From: Bacillus tequilensis KCTC 13622
GTDB lineage: Bacteria; Bacillota; Bacilli; Bacillales; Bacillaceae
Reading direction: 5' to 3'
Assembly: GCF_000507145.1 (NCBI RefSeq)
Contig: NZ_AYTO01000007.1
Coordinates: forward strand, 186,001-250,000
Length of the DNA: 64,000 bases
Shown piece by piece: positions 8,361 through 17,476 of the stretch (within the stretch, counting starts at the first letter, position 1; every line of letters starts with the position of its first letter). Under the pieces are notes generated by a model, which saw nothing but the letters and a program-made list of their open reading frames with translations, was not told where the DNA came from and did no database searches. Position numbers and translations under genes: made by a program.

Positions 8361-10241
8361 TTACACCATAACCTTGCAAATATTGTTCGTAAATTCCACA
8401 GGGTCCTGAATCGGCAGGCCTTCGATGAGAAGCGCCTGATTGTACAGAAGGTTTGTGTACAGGCTCAGCTTCTCTTTATCTTGTTCAAACGCGTCCTGCA
8501 GCGTTTGGAACACCTCATGATTCGGGTTGATTTCCAGCACTTTTTCCGCCTGTACATTTTGGCTGTCAGGCATCGCGTTTAAGATTTTTTCCATCTCGAT
8601 TGTCACTTCGCCGTCAGCGGCAAGACAGACAGGATGTGATTTAAGGCGTTTTGAGATTCTGACGTTTTTCACTTTGTCTGACAGAATGTTTTTCATTTCC
8701 TCAAACAGATCCTTGTACTTGCTTTCCTCTTCCTCGGACTGCTTTTGGTCCTCATCCGTGTCTATGCCAAGGTCTCCGCTTGATACGGATTTGAATTCTT
8801 TTTCCTGATAAGATGCCAGCATTTTAATCGCAAACTCATCGATATCTTCAGTGAAGTAGAGAATTTCATAGCCTTTGTCCGCGACCATTTCCGTTTGCGG
8901 CAATTTCTCAATGCGGTCGTAGGAATCACCGGTCGCGTAATAAATGTATTTCTGCTCCTCAGGCATTCTGGATACGTACTCGTCTAAGCTGACCAGTTTT
9001 TTCTCTTTGGAAGAGTAGAATAACAAGAGGTCCTTCAATTGATCCTTATTCGCGCCAAAATCATTGTACACACCGAATTTCAGCTGTCTGCCGAACGACT
9101 TGTAGAACGTCTCGTATTTCTCTCGGTCTTTTTTCAGCAGGCTTTGCAGCTCGCTTTTGATTTTTTTGCTGATGTTTTTCGCGATCAGCTTCAGCTGGCG
9201 GTCATGCTGCAGCATTTCTCTGGAGATGTTCAGCGACAGATCCTCGGAATCGACCATGCCCTTCACAAAGCTGAAGTGGTCCGGAAGCAGATCGGCGCAT
9301 TTGTTCATGATCAGCACGCCATTGGAATAGAGCTCCAAGCCTTTCTCATATTCCTTGGAATAATAGTCAAACGGCATGTTTTCAGGGACGAATAGAATCG
9401 CATTGTAGCGAACGGCTCCATCCACACTGATATGAACATGTGTGAGCGGTTTATCAAATCCGTAATGCTTTTCAGCGTAGAACGCTTCATAGTCCTCATC
9501 TGTCAGCTCACTTTTGTTTTTTCTCCAGATCGGCACCATGCTGTTGACCGTCTGTTCTTCCTGCACCTCTTCAAATTCATTCTCGCTGCCTTCCTTCGGC
9601 TTATTAATGGTTGTATCCATTTTGATCGGGTAGCGAATGAAATCGGAGTACTTCTTGATGATCGATTTTAAGCGATATTCTTCTAAGAATTCGTCGTAGT
9701 TGTCGTCTTCTGTGTTTTCTTTGATTTTCAGGATAATATCTGTACCGACAGCATCCTTTTCGCAAGGCTCAATCGTATAGCCGTCCGCACCCGCGGACTC
9801 CCATTTATATGCCTCTTCACTGCCTAGCGCCTTACTGATGACCGTCACAACATCGGCAACCATAAACGCCGCGTAAAAACCGACACCGAATTGGCCGATG
9901 ATGTCGTGTCCGTCTTTCAGCTCGTTTTCCTTTTTAAACGCGAGGGAACCGCTTTTCGCAATTGTTCCGAGATGCTGTTCAAGCTCGTCCTTTGTCATCC
10001 CGATTCCTGTATCGGAGATCGTTAATGTTCTCGCATCTTTATCAGCTGCGACCTTTATGTAGTAACTGTCTTTATCAAACGTAAGCGCATCGTCCGTCAG
10101 CGCTTTGTAATAGATTTTGTCAATCGCATCACTCGAATTGGAGATTAACTCACGCAGGAAAATTTCTTTTTGAGTATAAATGGAGTTAATCATCATATCC
10201 AGCAGTCGTTTGGACTCTGCTTTAAACTCTTTTTTCGCCAC
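8361..10241 (-). CDS. htpG: HtpG, Hsp90-type molecular chaperone
   Basis: The 626-residue protein is full length for bacterial Hsp90. The N-terminal GHKL ATPase domain shows [19 protein letters not shown] and [11 protein letters not shown]; the middle domain contains the ATPase-activating Arg region ([12 protein letters not shown]); the C-terminal dimerisation domain follows an acidic linker ([10 protein letters not shown]). It is a cytosolic chaperone. In B. subtilis it is heat-induced independently of HrcA, CtsR and sigma-B; no CIRCE repeat was seen in the 170-bp upstream region, which agrees. Confidence 0.97.
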   Translation of the reverse strand: MAKKEFKAESKRLLDMMINSIYTQKEIFLRELISNSSDAIDKIYYKALTDDALTFDKDSYYIKVAADKDARTLTISDTGIGMTKDELEQHLGTIAKSGSLAFKKENELKDGHDIIGQFGVGFYAAFMVADVVTVISKALGSEEAYKWESAGADGYTIEPCEKDAVGTDIILKIKENTEDDNYDEFLEEYRLKSIIKKYSDFIRYPIKMDTTINKPKEGSENEFEEVQEEQTVNSMVPIWRKNKSELTDEDYEAFYAEKHYGFDKPLTHVHISVDGAVRYNAILFVPENMPFDYYSKEYEKGLELYSNGVLIMNKCADLLPDHFSFVKGMVDSEDLSLNISREMLQHDRQLKLIAKNISKKIKSELQSLLKKDREKYETFYKSFGRQLKFGVYNDFGANKDQLKDLLLFYSSKEKKLVSLDEYVSRMPEEQKYIYYATGDSYDRIEKLPQTEMVADKGYEILYFTEDIDEFAIKMLASYQEKEFKSVSSGDLGIDTDEDQKQSEEEESKYKDLFEEMKNILSDKVKNVRISKRLKSHPVCLAADGEVTIEMEKILNAMPDSQNVQAEKVLEINPNHEVFQTLQDAFEQDKEKLSLYTNLLYNQALLIEGLPIQDPVEFTNNICKVMV

Positions 10242-10409
10242 TGTAGATCGCCCCTTTTTGGTATGTTGTTAGGTTATGTAAACTCTTTTCAGCATCTATT
10301 TATCACATCCGGTGACAATTGTCAATCAGATTGATAGATGCATATATATGTAAATTTAACATGATTGAGATGCGCTTTCACTAATTATTCTTGAAAAAAA
10401 GACGATTGA

Positions 10410-10661
10410 TCACCCTCTCTTTCTTCCCGCGTCATTCCAACGGCCAAACTCTTTCTTCATCCAAATATGCACCGGGTAGAAAAACAAACTGAACGGTATC
10501 AAAAATAATAGATTATGCCATGAAGCATTTAGAAAAGCGCGTGCTGTAACCGGGAATGTAATCTCCTGCAAGATAAAAGAGATAACAGTCAGCACAACAA
10601 ACGCCGATGGAATCGTGACAAAGCAATAAAATTTAAGTTCCTTCTTATGCTGTACTTTCAA
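10410..10661 (-). CDS. yxcA: YxcA-like small membrane protein
   Basis: The 83-residue protein starts at TTG 10659-10661, ten bases behind AGGAGG. Two hydrophobic segments (FVTIPSAFVVLTVISFIL and WHNLLFLIPFSLFFYPVHIWM) suggest a two-helix membrane protein of the DUF2798 type. It lies alone between htpG and yxbG. No function is known to me; the symbol is assigned by position between htpG and yxbG. Confidence 0.65.
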   Translation of the reverse strand: MKVQHKKELKFYCFVTIPSAFVVLTVISFILQEITFPVTARAFLNASWHNLLFLIPFSLFFYPVHIWMKKEFGRWNDAGRKRG

Positions 10662-10776
10662 AATATACAAACCTCCTAACAATTTCTAATCAATCTTAAC
10701 ATATGTTGGCAGTTCTGTTCCTGCATGTTTATCACTGCACAGAGCGGGAAGACAAATAGAAAAAGGAGGTCTTGTC

Positions 10777-11598
10777 ATGGGAAGACTTGAAAACAAAACC
10801 GCAGTGATCACAGGCGCCGCGACAGGCATTGGACAAGCGACGGCAGAGATTTTTGCCAATGAAGGCGCGCGTGTGATGATCGGGGACATCAATGAAGACC
10901 AAATGAAAGAAACAGTTGAAGCAATCAGACAAAACGGAGGACAGGCGGACGCCTTTCACCTCGATGTGTCAGATGAAAACAGTGTGAAAGCTTTTGCTGA
11001 TCAAATCAAGGAGGCGTGCGGAACAATTGATATTTTGTTTAATAACGCCGGCGTTGATCAGGAAGGCGGAAAAGTCCACGAATATCCCGTTGATCTGTTT
11101 GACCGCATTATCTCCGTCGACTTGCGCGGCACATTCCTTTGCAGCAAATATCTGATTCCGCTCATGCTCGAAAAAGGAGGCTCCATCATCAACACCTCCT
11201 CCATGTCAGGCCGGGCCGCGGACCTTGACCGCTCCGGCTACAACGCAGCAAAAGGCGGTATCACCAACCTGACAAAAGCGATGGCGATCGACTATGCACG
11301 AGATGGCATCCGAGTTAATTCCATCTCTCCGGGTACGATCGAAACTCCGCTGATTGATAAACTGGCAGGCACCAAAGAACAGGAAATGGGCGAAAAATTC
11401 CGCGAAGCCAACAAGTGGGTCACACCGCTCGGACGCCTCGGTAAGCCGAAGGAAATGGCGACTGTGGCGCTATTCCTCGCGTCAGACGACAGCTCATACG
11501 TCACAGGAGAAGACATCACCGCAGACGGCGGCATCATGGCGTATACTTGGCCTGGGAAGATGCTGATTGATGAGAAATGGAAGGAAGAGACGAAATAA
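10777..11598 (+). CDS. yxbG: YxbG, short-chain dehydrogenase/reductase
   Basis: The 273-residue protein is a classical SDR: TGAATGIGQA for NAD(P) binding at residues 13-22, NNAG, catalytic Ser in NTSSMSG and the YNAAKGG active-site Tyr/Lys. SPGTIETPL near the C-terminus is also typical. It starts at ATG 10777 behind AAAGGAGG. Asp at the end of the second beta strand (GDIN) favours NAD over NADP. Substrate unknown. Confidence 0.9.
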   Translation: MGRLENKTAVITGAATGIGQATAEIFANEGARVMIGDINEDQMKETVEAIRQNGGQADAFHLDVSDENSVKAFADQIKEACGTIDILFNNAGVDQEGGKVHEYPVDLFDRIISVDLRGTFLCSKYLIPLMLEKGGSIINTSSMSGRAADLDRSGYNAAKGGITNLTKAMAIDYARDGIRVNSISPGTIETPLIDKLAGTKEQEMGEKFREANKWVTPLGRLGKPKEMATVALFLASDDSSYVTGEDITADGGIMAYTWPGKMLIDEKWKEETK

Positions 11599-11599
11599 G

Positions 11600-11621
11600 A
11601 GAGGGGGTGCCCCTCTCTTTT
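11600..11621 (+). terminator. Terminator after yxbG
   Basis: GAGAGGGG and CCCCTCTC around a GTG loop, followed by TTTTTG. Confidence 0.85.
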
Positions 11622-11627
11622 TGTCTT

Positions 11628-12770
11628 TCAAAGCAATACCACCTTATACTTCTTCACATCCAAAAACTGCAAAAACTCCCTCGCCAGCACTTCTGGTTTA
11701 TGCCCCTTCCCTTCATCAAGCCGATATGAAATCAGGCCGATTATCATCGCGGATACATAATAGGCATAAAGCTTTTTCTCCGCAGGCATGTCAGTCTGCT
11801 GGTGCAGGTAAAACGATTCCAGCGTTTTGAGCATCTCAGGCACGACATGCGGGACACCCCAATCCCGATTGAGCAAATGGACAATAGGCATGCGGTCTAA
11901 AGCAGAAAGCAGGCCGGCGAGTGACTCCTCCGCTTCTTCTAAGGAAAGCTCATTTGGACTTGAAGCAATCGTCAGGTGAGCAATGATCTCCGCACACGAT
12001 TGCTGAATCATGGCCTGCAGCAATTCCTCTTTGCTGGCATAGTGATCATAAAAGGTTGCGCGGCGGATATTGCTTTTCCGGGTCATGTCAGAAATCGTGA
12101 TGGCCGCGTAGTCTTTTTTCTCCGCTAACACATCCAGAAAGGCCTTCTGCAGCCCCTCCCTCGTTCGAATCACACGTCTGTCGATTTGCCTGTCCTCCCG
12201 CCGCTCTCCTGACACAGCCTGTCCAAACAGCCAATAAAACCGTTTTTGAGAAACAAGCTCCCATACCTTTTGGCTGATGGCTTCCGGAGACGCGTCCGCA
12301 TCCTCATTCAGCCAATACAGGATAATCGCATACGTGTACAAGGCTCGGTAATGTCCGTAAATCTCCTGTTCGATCGACGTCAGATTCACATTCATCGGTG
12401 CCAGCAACACATCCTGCTGAAACACATCTTTAAAAAAACGATGGGCATTTTCTCTGTTCATCATCGTGCCAAAAAATGATCGATGCTCATGAACAAAGGA
12501 CAGAGTCGGATGCACCGTTTGCCGTTTTTGATTTAAATGAAGGGTATCCATATGCTTGAAGGCGTCATAGAGCGCTTTTCCCAGCCCTTCCTTCATGTCT
12601 TCAATCACATCCTCAATGATGGAAAACTTGTCTTCATAATAAAGGTAGAGCGTCCCGCGGCTCACTTTCGCCTTTTCAGCAATTTCCTTCATTGTGATGT
12701 GTTGAATATCTCTTTCTTCCAATAAGGCCAGCAGTGCCTCTTTCACATGAGCTTCAGCCGATTCCGGCAT
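11628..12770 (-). CDS. yxbF: YxbF, tandem TetR-type transcription regulator
   Basis: The 380-residue protein contains two TetR DNA-binding domains in one chain. The first lies near residues 6-50 (ITMKEIAEKAKVSRGTLYLYYEDK) and the second near residues 190-235 (ITISDMTRKSNIRRATFYDHYASKEEL), each followed by a helical ligand-binding region. Start ATG 12768-12770 has GGAGGTG upstream. It is divergent from aldX across 140 bp and is the obvious candidate regulator of aldX and itself. Confidence 0.88.
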   Translation of the reverse strand: MPESAEAHVKEALLALLEERDIQHITMKEIAEKAKVSRGTLYLYYEDKFSIIEDVIEDMKEGLGKALYDAFKHMDTLHLNQKRQTVHPTLSFVHEHRSFFGTMMNRENAHRFFKDVFQQDVLLAPMNVNLTSIEQEIYGHYRALYTYAIILYWLNEDADASPEAISQKVWELVSQKRFYWLFGQAVSGERREDRQIDRRVIRTREGLQKAFLDVLAEKKDYAAITISDMTRKSNIRRATFYDHYASKEELLQAMIQQSCAEIIAHLTIASSPNELSLEEAEESLAGLLSALDRMPIVHLLNRDWGVPHVVPEMLKTLESFYLHQQTDMPAEKKLYAYYVSAMIIGLISYRLDEGKGHKPEVLAREFLQFLDVKKYKVVLL

Positions 12771-12910
12771 AAAAGACACCTCCAATCTTAGACAAATGTT
12801 CGATATATGTACGGTAACGTATAGATGGTTCACCGTTGTCTTTCTCACAGAAAAGGTACCACTTTATAATAGGTCCGAGAAAAGAAGAAAGCAAATGAGG
12901 GGGATTTACA

Positions 12911-14248
12911 ATGGAACAGCAAATAAAAGACGACATCCAGCGTGTCTTTCAGCTTCAGAAAAAACAGCAAAAAGCATTGCGCGCTTCAACAGCGGAACAG
13001 CGCAGAGAAAAGCTTCAGCGCTTTTTAGATTCCGTCATCGCCCATGAAGAAGAAATCATCGAAGCGATCCGCAAAGATGTCCGCAAGCCATATCACGAGG
13101 TCAAAAAAGCGGAAATCGAAGGAACAAAAAAAGCGATCAGAGATAATATGAACAACCTGGAAAAATGGATGGCGCCTAAAGAAGTGGGTTCATCGTTAAG
13201 CCCCGACGCGAACGGGGTTCTCATGTACGAGCCAAAAGGCGTCACACTCATCCTTGGCCCGTGGAACTATCCGTTTATGCTGACAATGGCGCCGCTTGCC
13301 GCTTCTATCGCAGCCGGAAACAGCGCGATTGTGAAGCTGTCCGATTTTACGATGAATACAAGCAACATTGCCGCAAAAGTAATCCGCGATGCTTTTGATG
13401 AAAAAGAAGTCGCGATTTTTGAGGGAGAGGTTGAGGTGGCGACCGAGCTTCTGGATCAGCCTTTCGACCACATTTTCTTCACCGGAAGCACAAATGTCGG
13501 AAAAATCGTCATGACTGCGGCGGCCAAACACTTGGCATCTGTCACACTTGAGCTTGGCGGCAAGAGCCCGACAATCATTGACAGTGAATACGATCTCATG
13601 GACGCAGCGAAAAAGATCGCCGTCGGCAAATTCGTAAACGCCGGCCAAACCTGCATCGCACCTGATTATCTGTTCATAAAAAAAGACGTGCAAGACAAGT
13701 TCGCGGGCATTCTACAAACAATCGTCAACGCTGGATTTATGCAGGATGATCACAACCCGGACCGCAGCAAATTCACGCAGATCGTCAATGACCGCAACTT
13801 CAACCGCGTCAAAGACCTTTATGACGACGCCATCGAAAAAGGGGCGGAAGTCGTGTTCGGCGGCGTATTTGATGCCAGCGATCGCACGATCTCGCCAACC
13901 GTCTTGAAAAACGTCACGCCCGACATGAAAATCATGCAGGAGGAAATCTTTGCACCGATCCTGCCGATGATGAACTATGAAGACATCGACCAAGTTATCG
14001 ATTACGTAAATGATCGCGACAAACCGCTTGCGCTTTATGTATTCAGCCACAATCAGGACCTAATCGACAACGTCCTTCAGCATACGACTTCGGGAAATGC
14101 GGCCATTAATGATGTCGTCGTCCATTTCAGTGACGTCAACCTGCCATTCGGCGGCGTCAACACAAGCGGAATCGGCTCCTATCATGGGGTATACGGATTT
14201 AAAGAGTTTTCTCATGAGAAGGGTGTATTCATTCAAGCCGTTCAATAA
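12911..14248 (+). CDS. aldX: AldX, NAD(P)-dependent aldehyde dehydrogenase
   Basis: The 445-residue class-3-like aldehyde dehydrogenase has general-base Glu in LELGGKSP, nucleophile Cys in FVNAGQTCIAPDY and the C-terminal segment PFGGVNTSGIGSYHG. Start ATG 12911 follows GAGGGGGATTTACA. It is divergent from the TetR-type gene yxbF. The family oxidises medium to long aliphatic or aromatic aldehydes; this substrate is unknown. In 168 I remember yxbD and the asnH region next; here they are absent. Confidence 0.92.
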   Translation: MEQQIKDDIQRVFQLQKKQQKALRASTAEQRREKLQRFLDSVIAHEEEIIEAIRKDVRKPYHEVKKAEIEGTKKAIRDNMNNLEKWMAPKEVGSSLSPDANGVLMYEPKGVTLILGPWNYPFMLTMAPLAASIAAGNSAIVKLSDFTMNTSNIAAKVIRDAFDEKEVAIFEGEVEVATELLDQPFDHIFFTGSTNVGKIVMTAAAKHLASVTLELGGKSPTIIDSEYDLMDAAKKIAVGKFVNAGQTCIAPDYLFIKKDVQDKFAGILQTIVNAGFMQDDHNPDRSKFTQIVNDRNFNRVKDLYDDAIEKGAEVVFGGVFDASDRTISPTVLKNVTPDMKIMQEEIFAPILPMMNYEDIDQVIDYVNDRDKPLALYVFSHNQDLIDNVLQHTTSGNAAINDVVVHFSDVNLPFGGVNTSGIGSYHGVYGFKEFSHEKGVFIQAVQ

Positions 14249-14256
14249 GCATGTGA

Positions 14257-14288
14257 AGGGAATCTGCATGATCTTGCAGGTTCTCTTT
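14257..14288 (+). terminator. Terminator after aldX
   Basis: GGGAATCTGCA pairs with TGCAGGTTCTC (one G-U) and is followed by seven T. Confidence 0.75.
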
Positions 14289-14454
14289 TTTTATCATCCT
14301 ATTAACCTAAATGCAAAAAGGAAAAATAAAGAAATAAATAGTAGTAAAATACTGTTTTCGCTACGAGACCAAATTCCTCTGATATATCTCATTGAAACAC
14401 TCCATCCTCTGCCGTATAATATTCCAGGAAACTTCAAAGGAGAGAATTTTATAC

Positions 14455-14922
14455 ATGGAAAAACCAGCTGGATTTTGGATTCGGGCAGTTGCCTCTATTA
14501 TTGATGATTTGATTATCTATTTTTTTGCTTTTATTATGATCCAAATTAATACCTTCATTGTCCTGCCTCTCATTGATGCAGGAAGCTCCAATATGACAGA
14601 AGATCAATATAAATTTTTTTTGCTGATATTCGGGACAATCCCTGTTATCGCCATCATATATATCTTCGGCATTCTTTATTATAGCTTGCTGACTTCTTCA
14701 AAAATGCAGGCAACACTGGGCAAAAAACTCATGGGCATCATCGTTGTCAATCAGTATGGCGAGCGAATTTCATTTTGGCACAGCTTCGGCCGTTTCTTCG
14801 CTTACATACCATCAGGAATTTTTTATATCGGTTACATCATGGCAGCTTTCCCCTCAAAACTGGCATTACACGATTATATTTGCGGGACAAAGGTTGTCTA
14901 TAAAAATAAAAATCTTGATTGA
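14455..14922 (+). CDS. RDD family membrane protein, paralogue of YxaI
   Basis: The 155-residue protein starts at ATG 14455 behind AAAGGAGAG. The opening MEKPAGFWIRAVASIIDDLI carries the Arg and Asp-Asp of the RDD family; three hydrophobic segments follow, plus the conserved GKKLMGIIVVNQYGERISFWHSFGRF loop and a C-terminal LHDYICGTKVVY. It is strongly similar to YxaI (16981-17436), including the ribosome-binding region, so it is a duplicate or a second allele class. RDD proteins have been linked to ion/proton exchange, but the function here is unknown. Confidence 0.88.
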   Translation: MEKPAGFWIRAVASIIDDLIIYFFAFIMIQINTFIVLPLIDAGSSNMTEDQYKFFLLIFGTIPVIAIIYIFGILYYSLLTSSKMQATLGKKLMGIIVVNQYGERISFWHSFGRFFAYIPSGIFYIGYIMAAFPSKLALHDYICGTKVVYKNKNLD

Positions 14923-14930
14923 TGAAAAAA

Positions 14931-14962
14931 ACAGGCTGCCGAGATCCCCTCGTCAGCCTGTT
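14931..14962. terminator. Hairpin between convergent RDD gene and yxaL
   Basis: AACAGGCTG and CAGCCTGTT arms with an interrupted middle, preceded by seven A (14924-14930), serve mainly yxaL on the minus strand. Confidence 0.7.
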
Positions 14963-14965
14963 CTG

Positions 14966-16198
14966 CTATTTCCCAAAAGCCATCAGCTTCGTATAGCTTC
15001 CAATATAAAGCGTTCCGTCTTCAGCAAGCTGAGGAGAAGACACGACGTTGCTGTCGGTTTGATAGCTCCATAGCTCATTGCCGTTTGCGTCCGCCGCATA
15101 AACCTTCATATCATCAGATCCAAAATAAACGGTTCCCTTCGCGTCAATCAGCGGCGCCGTTCTGACAGGGCCTTCTGTGTAGAATGACCAGTTCATTTCC
15201 CCGTTTTTGCTGATGGAAAACAGCTCGCCGCTTCCTGAGCCGATATAGATGTTGCCGTTATGGTCGATCGCAGGCGATGAACTGGAGAATCCGTTGAGCG
15301 GGAATGTCCATTTTAAGCTGCCTGTTGACGTATACGCATACAGCTGTCCGTCTTGGTTTCCGGCATAAATGTTTCCATTCTTATCAATCACCGGATATCC
15401 TTTAAACGCATTTGATGTCGTTCTGGACCATTTCACTTGTCCGGTTCCAGAGTTGAGCGCATAAAATATGTTATTGTATGTGCCAACATAAACGGTGCCG
15501 TTGGAGGCAAGCACTGGCACAGAGCTGACAACGCCATTCGTTTTGAATTTCCAGCGCTCCGTCCAAGTTGATTTAGACGTTGGTTTGACCGCATGAATAT
15601 AATTATCAAGTGTTGAGAAGTACAGTGTGCCGTCTGAACCGATCACCGTTTCAGAGCTTGGCCCGCCGCTTAACGGAACCGTTGTCAGGATCTCGCCTGT
15701 TTCCTTATCTATAAAATAAATCTTTTTGTCATAGGATGCCAGATAGATAACGCCATTGGTTCCGAGTACTGGAGATTGCGTGTATGTTTTCCCCAAATTG
15801 CCCGTCACCCATTTGACTGAGCCGTCCGGATTAAAGGCCTTCATTTCCCCGTCTCTGGAATGAAGATATATCGTGCCGTCTCCATCAACTACAGCCCCAG
15901 CACCATTTTGCGGAGTCGTTCTGATATCGTTTTGCCATTTCAGCGTCCCGTCTGTATTGCCAGCGAATCGGCTCTCGCGTGACCAGTTAAACATGGCAGG
16001 CGCCATAGCTTGTACATCATACCTTCCTGCCAAAAAGCCGGATGCCCCATTATTTTGAGAAAACACCGTTTCCGCCGCATAAGCAGCTGTCGGCTGAAGA
16101 ACCTTTGCAGCGGGCATATCAGAAACAGCGCCGGCCGAAACAGCCGCCGCCACCGCAGCTCCCGCTATCAAAGTTTTCATACGAAATGACTTAACCAT
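14966..16198 (-). CDS. yxaL: YxaL, secreted beta-propeller (PQQ-like repeat) protein
   Basis: The 410-residue protein starts MVKSFRMKTLIAGAAVAAAVSAGA, a signal peptide cleaved near AYAAE. The mature part consists of about seven repeats with the core [DK]G.[IV]Y.G (TVYVGTYN, NIYAGNQDG, NIYIGSGSG, TVYFGSDD, TLYIGSYT), which fold as a PQQ-type beta-propeller without obvious quinoprotein active-site residues. B. subtilis YxaL is reported as an extracellular protein affecting plants and as a binder of the PcrA helicase; neither can be tested from sequence. It is followed upstream on the same strand by yxaJ. Confidence 0.9.
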   Translation of the reverse strand: MVKSFRMKTLIAGAAVAAAVSAGAVSDMPAAKVLQPTAAYAAETVFSQNNGASGFLAGRYDVQAMAPAMFNWSRESRFAGNTDGTLKWQNDIRTTPQNGAGAVVDGDGTIYLHSRDGEMKAFNPDGSVKWVTGNLGKTYTQSPVLGTNGVIYLASYDKKIYFIDKETGEILTTVPLSGGPSSETVIGSDGTLYFSTLDNYIHAVKPTSKSTWTERWKFKTNGVVSSVPVLASNGTVYVGTYNNIFYALNSGTGQVKWSRTTSNAFKGYPVIDKNGNIYAGNQDGQLYAYTSTGSLKWTFPLNGFSSSSPAIDHNGNIYIGSGSGELFSISKNGEMNWSFYTEGPVRTAPLIDAKGTVYFGSDDMKVYAADANGNELWSYQTDSNVVSSPQLAEDGTLYIGSYTKLMAFGK

Positions 16199-16297
16199 CA
16201 TAGAGACCCCCATTTTATGTATTTTCTAATATGTGACCATCATAACATATTCATCCATTTTTTCATTTCCTTTCACAAAAACAACACAACTAAAAAA

Positions 16298-16726
16298 CTA
16301 TGTAAGATGGTTTGCTGATGTTTTTTCGGCAGCTGAACGAAATGCAGCCACAAACCAAATGACGTTGGCAGCCGCAGCAGCGAGACTAACCCCAATCACA
16401 AAGATTACCTCGGAAAACTGATGGTGGTCACTAAAGAGGCTAAACATTAAGATAAAACCGGCCGAAGACAAATGAATCAGCACCCCAAAGCCGCAAAGCG
16501 CCGCCATGACAAACCTCATTGCCTCTACTCCAAGCATGTAAATGAGAAAAGGAATGAAATACAATACAAGAATCATACCGACAGCTGACCACATGCCAAC
16601 TGAATTAAACTGATTGGCCGCTCCTCCCGTCCCGGCCAGCGGCGAAAGTGAAGTTGCCACAATCACTGTGCAAAATAGAAACGCAGAAATGGCTGTCATG
16701 ATCGCCACGCTGTTTTTTCTGGACAT
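16298..16726 (-). CDS. yxaJ: YxaJ-like four-helix membrane protein
   Basis: The 142-residue protein starts MSRKNSVAIMTAISAFLF at 16724-16726 behind GGAGGAG. Four hydrophobic segments fill most of it, and it ends SAAEKTSANHLT. No catalytic motif or known family is recognisable. It is transcribed toward yxaL with a 99-bp gap and may share its promoter. The symbol rests on position and length. Confidence 0.7.
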   Translation of the reverse strand: MSRKNSVAIMTAISAFLFCTVIVATSLSPLAGTGGAANQFNSVGMWSAVGMILVLYFIPFLIYMLGVEAMRFVMAALCGFGVLIHLSSAGFILMFSLFSDHHQFSEVIFVIGVSLAAAAANVIWFVAAFRSAAEKTSANHLT

Positions 16727-16980
16727 CAAACTCCTCCTTCGAATAGAAATATTAACCTTTTTATTATAATGAAGCCGGTTGGGAAATTCATTATATTTTA
16801 AAAAATCCCAGAACAGGGACGTAAATAAAATGGATATTACTAGTATATTCATATAGTAAAAACAAAGGATAAAAGACTCATTTTTCAGGCATATCAGGAG
16901 TTTATCACCATATCATATTGCACATACTTTTCTTTCAAAGTATACTATTCCAGATTAATTCAAAGGAGAGAGAAAAATAC

Positions 16981-17436
16981 ATGGAAAAATCAGCAGGATT
17001 TTGGATTCGTTTTTTAGCTTATTTTATTGATGGCATTATTATATCTGTTCCTAGTTATATTATTCTATTTATGATCAATACTGTGTTTGTAGCTGGATCT
17101 GTGGCAGCAAACCCTTACATGACGGAAGAAGAGTATTTTGTGAAATACATGACGCTTGCATTTTTCCCTACCATGCTGATCATGCTTGTCATCTGTGTAT
17201 TATATTATGGTCTGCTCACAGCTTCTAAAATGCAGGGCACACTCGGCAAAAAAATTCTTGGCCTGAAAGTGGTCAATGAACAAGGCGGACGGGTTTCTGT
17301 CGGACAGGCAATCGGCCGTTACTTTGCATACATCTTATCTGGAATCATCTTTTATATCGGTTTTATCATGATCGCCTTTGGCGAGAAAAAAGGCCTGCAT
17401 GACATCATTTGCAAAACTCGTGTCGTGTATAAATAA
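16981..17436 (+). CDS. yxaI: YxaI, RDD family membrane protein
   Basis: The 151-residue protein begins MEKSAGFWIRFLAYFIDGIII, has three membrane helices and the family loop GKKILGLKVVNEQGGRVSVGQAIGRY, and ends LHDIICKTRVVYK. It is the same length as B. subtilis YxaI. An SD (AAAGGAGAG) lies at about 16963. A paralogue sits at 14455-14922 with yxaL and yxaJ between them, all of which could have arisen by local duplication. Function unknown. Confidence 0.88.
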   Translation: MEKSAGFWIRFLAYFIDGIIISVPSYIILFMINTVFVAGSVAANPYMTEEEYFVKYMTLAFFPTMLIMLVICVLYYGLLTASKMQGTLGKKILGLKVVNEQGGRVSVGQAIGRYFAYILSGIIFYIGFIMIAFGEKKGLHDIICKTRVVYK

Positions 17437-17445
17437 TAGAAAAAA

Positions 17446-17476
17446 GTCTAGAGCCAATAGGCATCTAGACTTTTGT
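17446..17476. terminator. Bidirectional hairpin between yxaI and yxaH
   Basis: AAAAGTCTAGA and TCTAGACTTTT are perfect reverse complements around a 10-base loop. Confidence 0.85.

Noticed and set aside
13196..13693. 165-codon minus-strand ORF inside aldX
   Set aside because: Antisense shadow of the aldehyde dehydrogenase, low-quality protein sequence.
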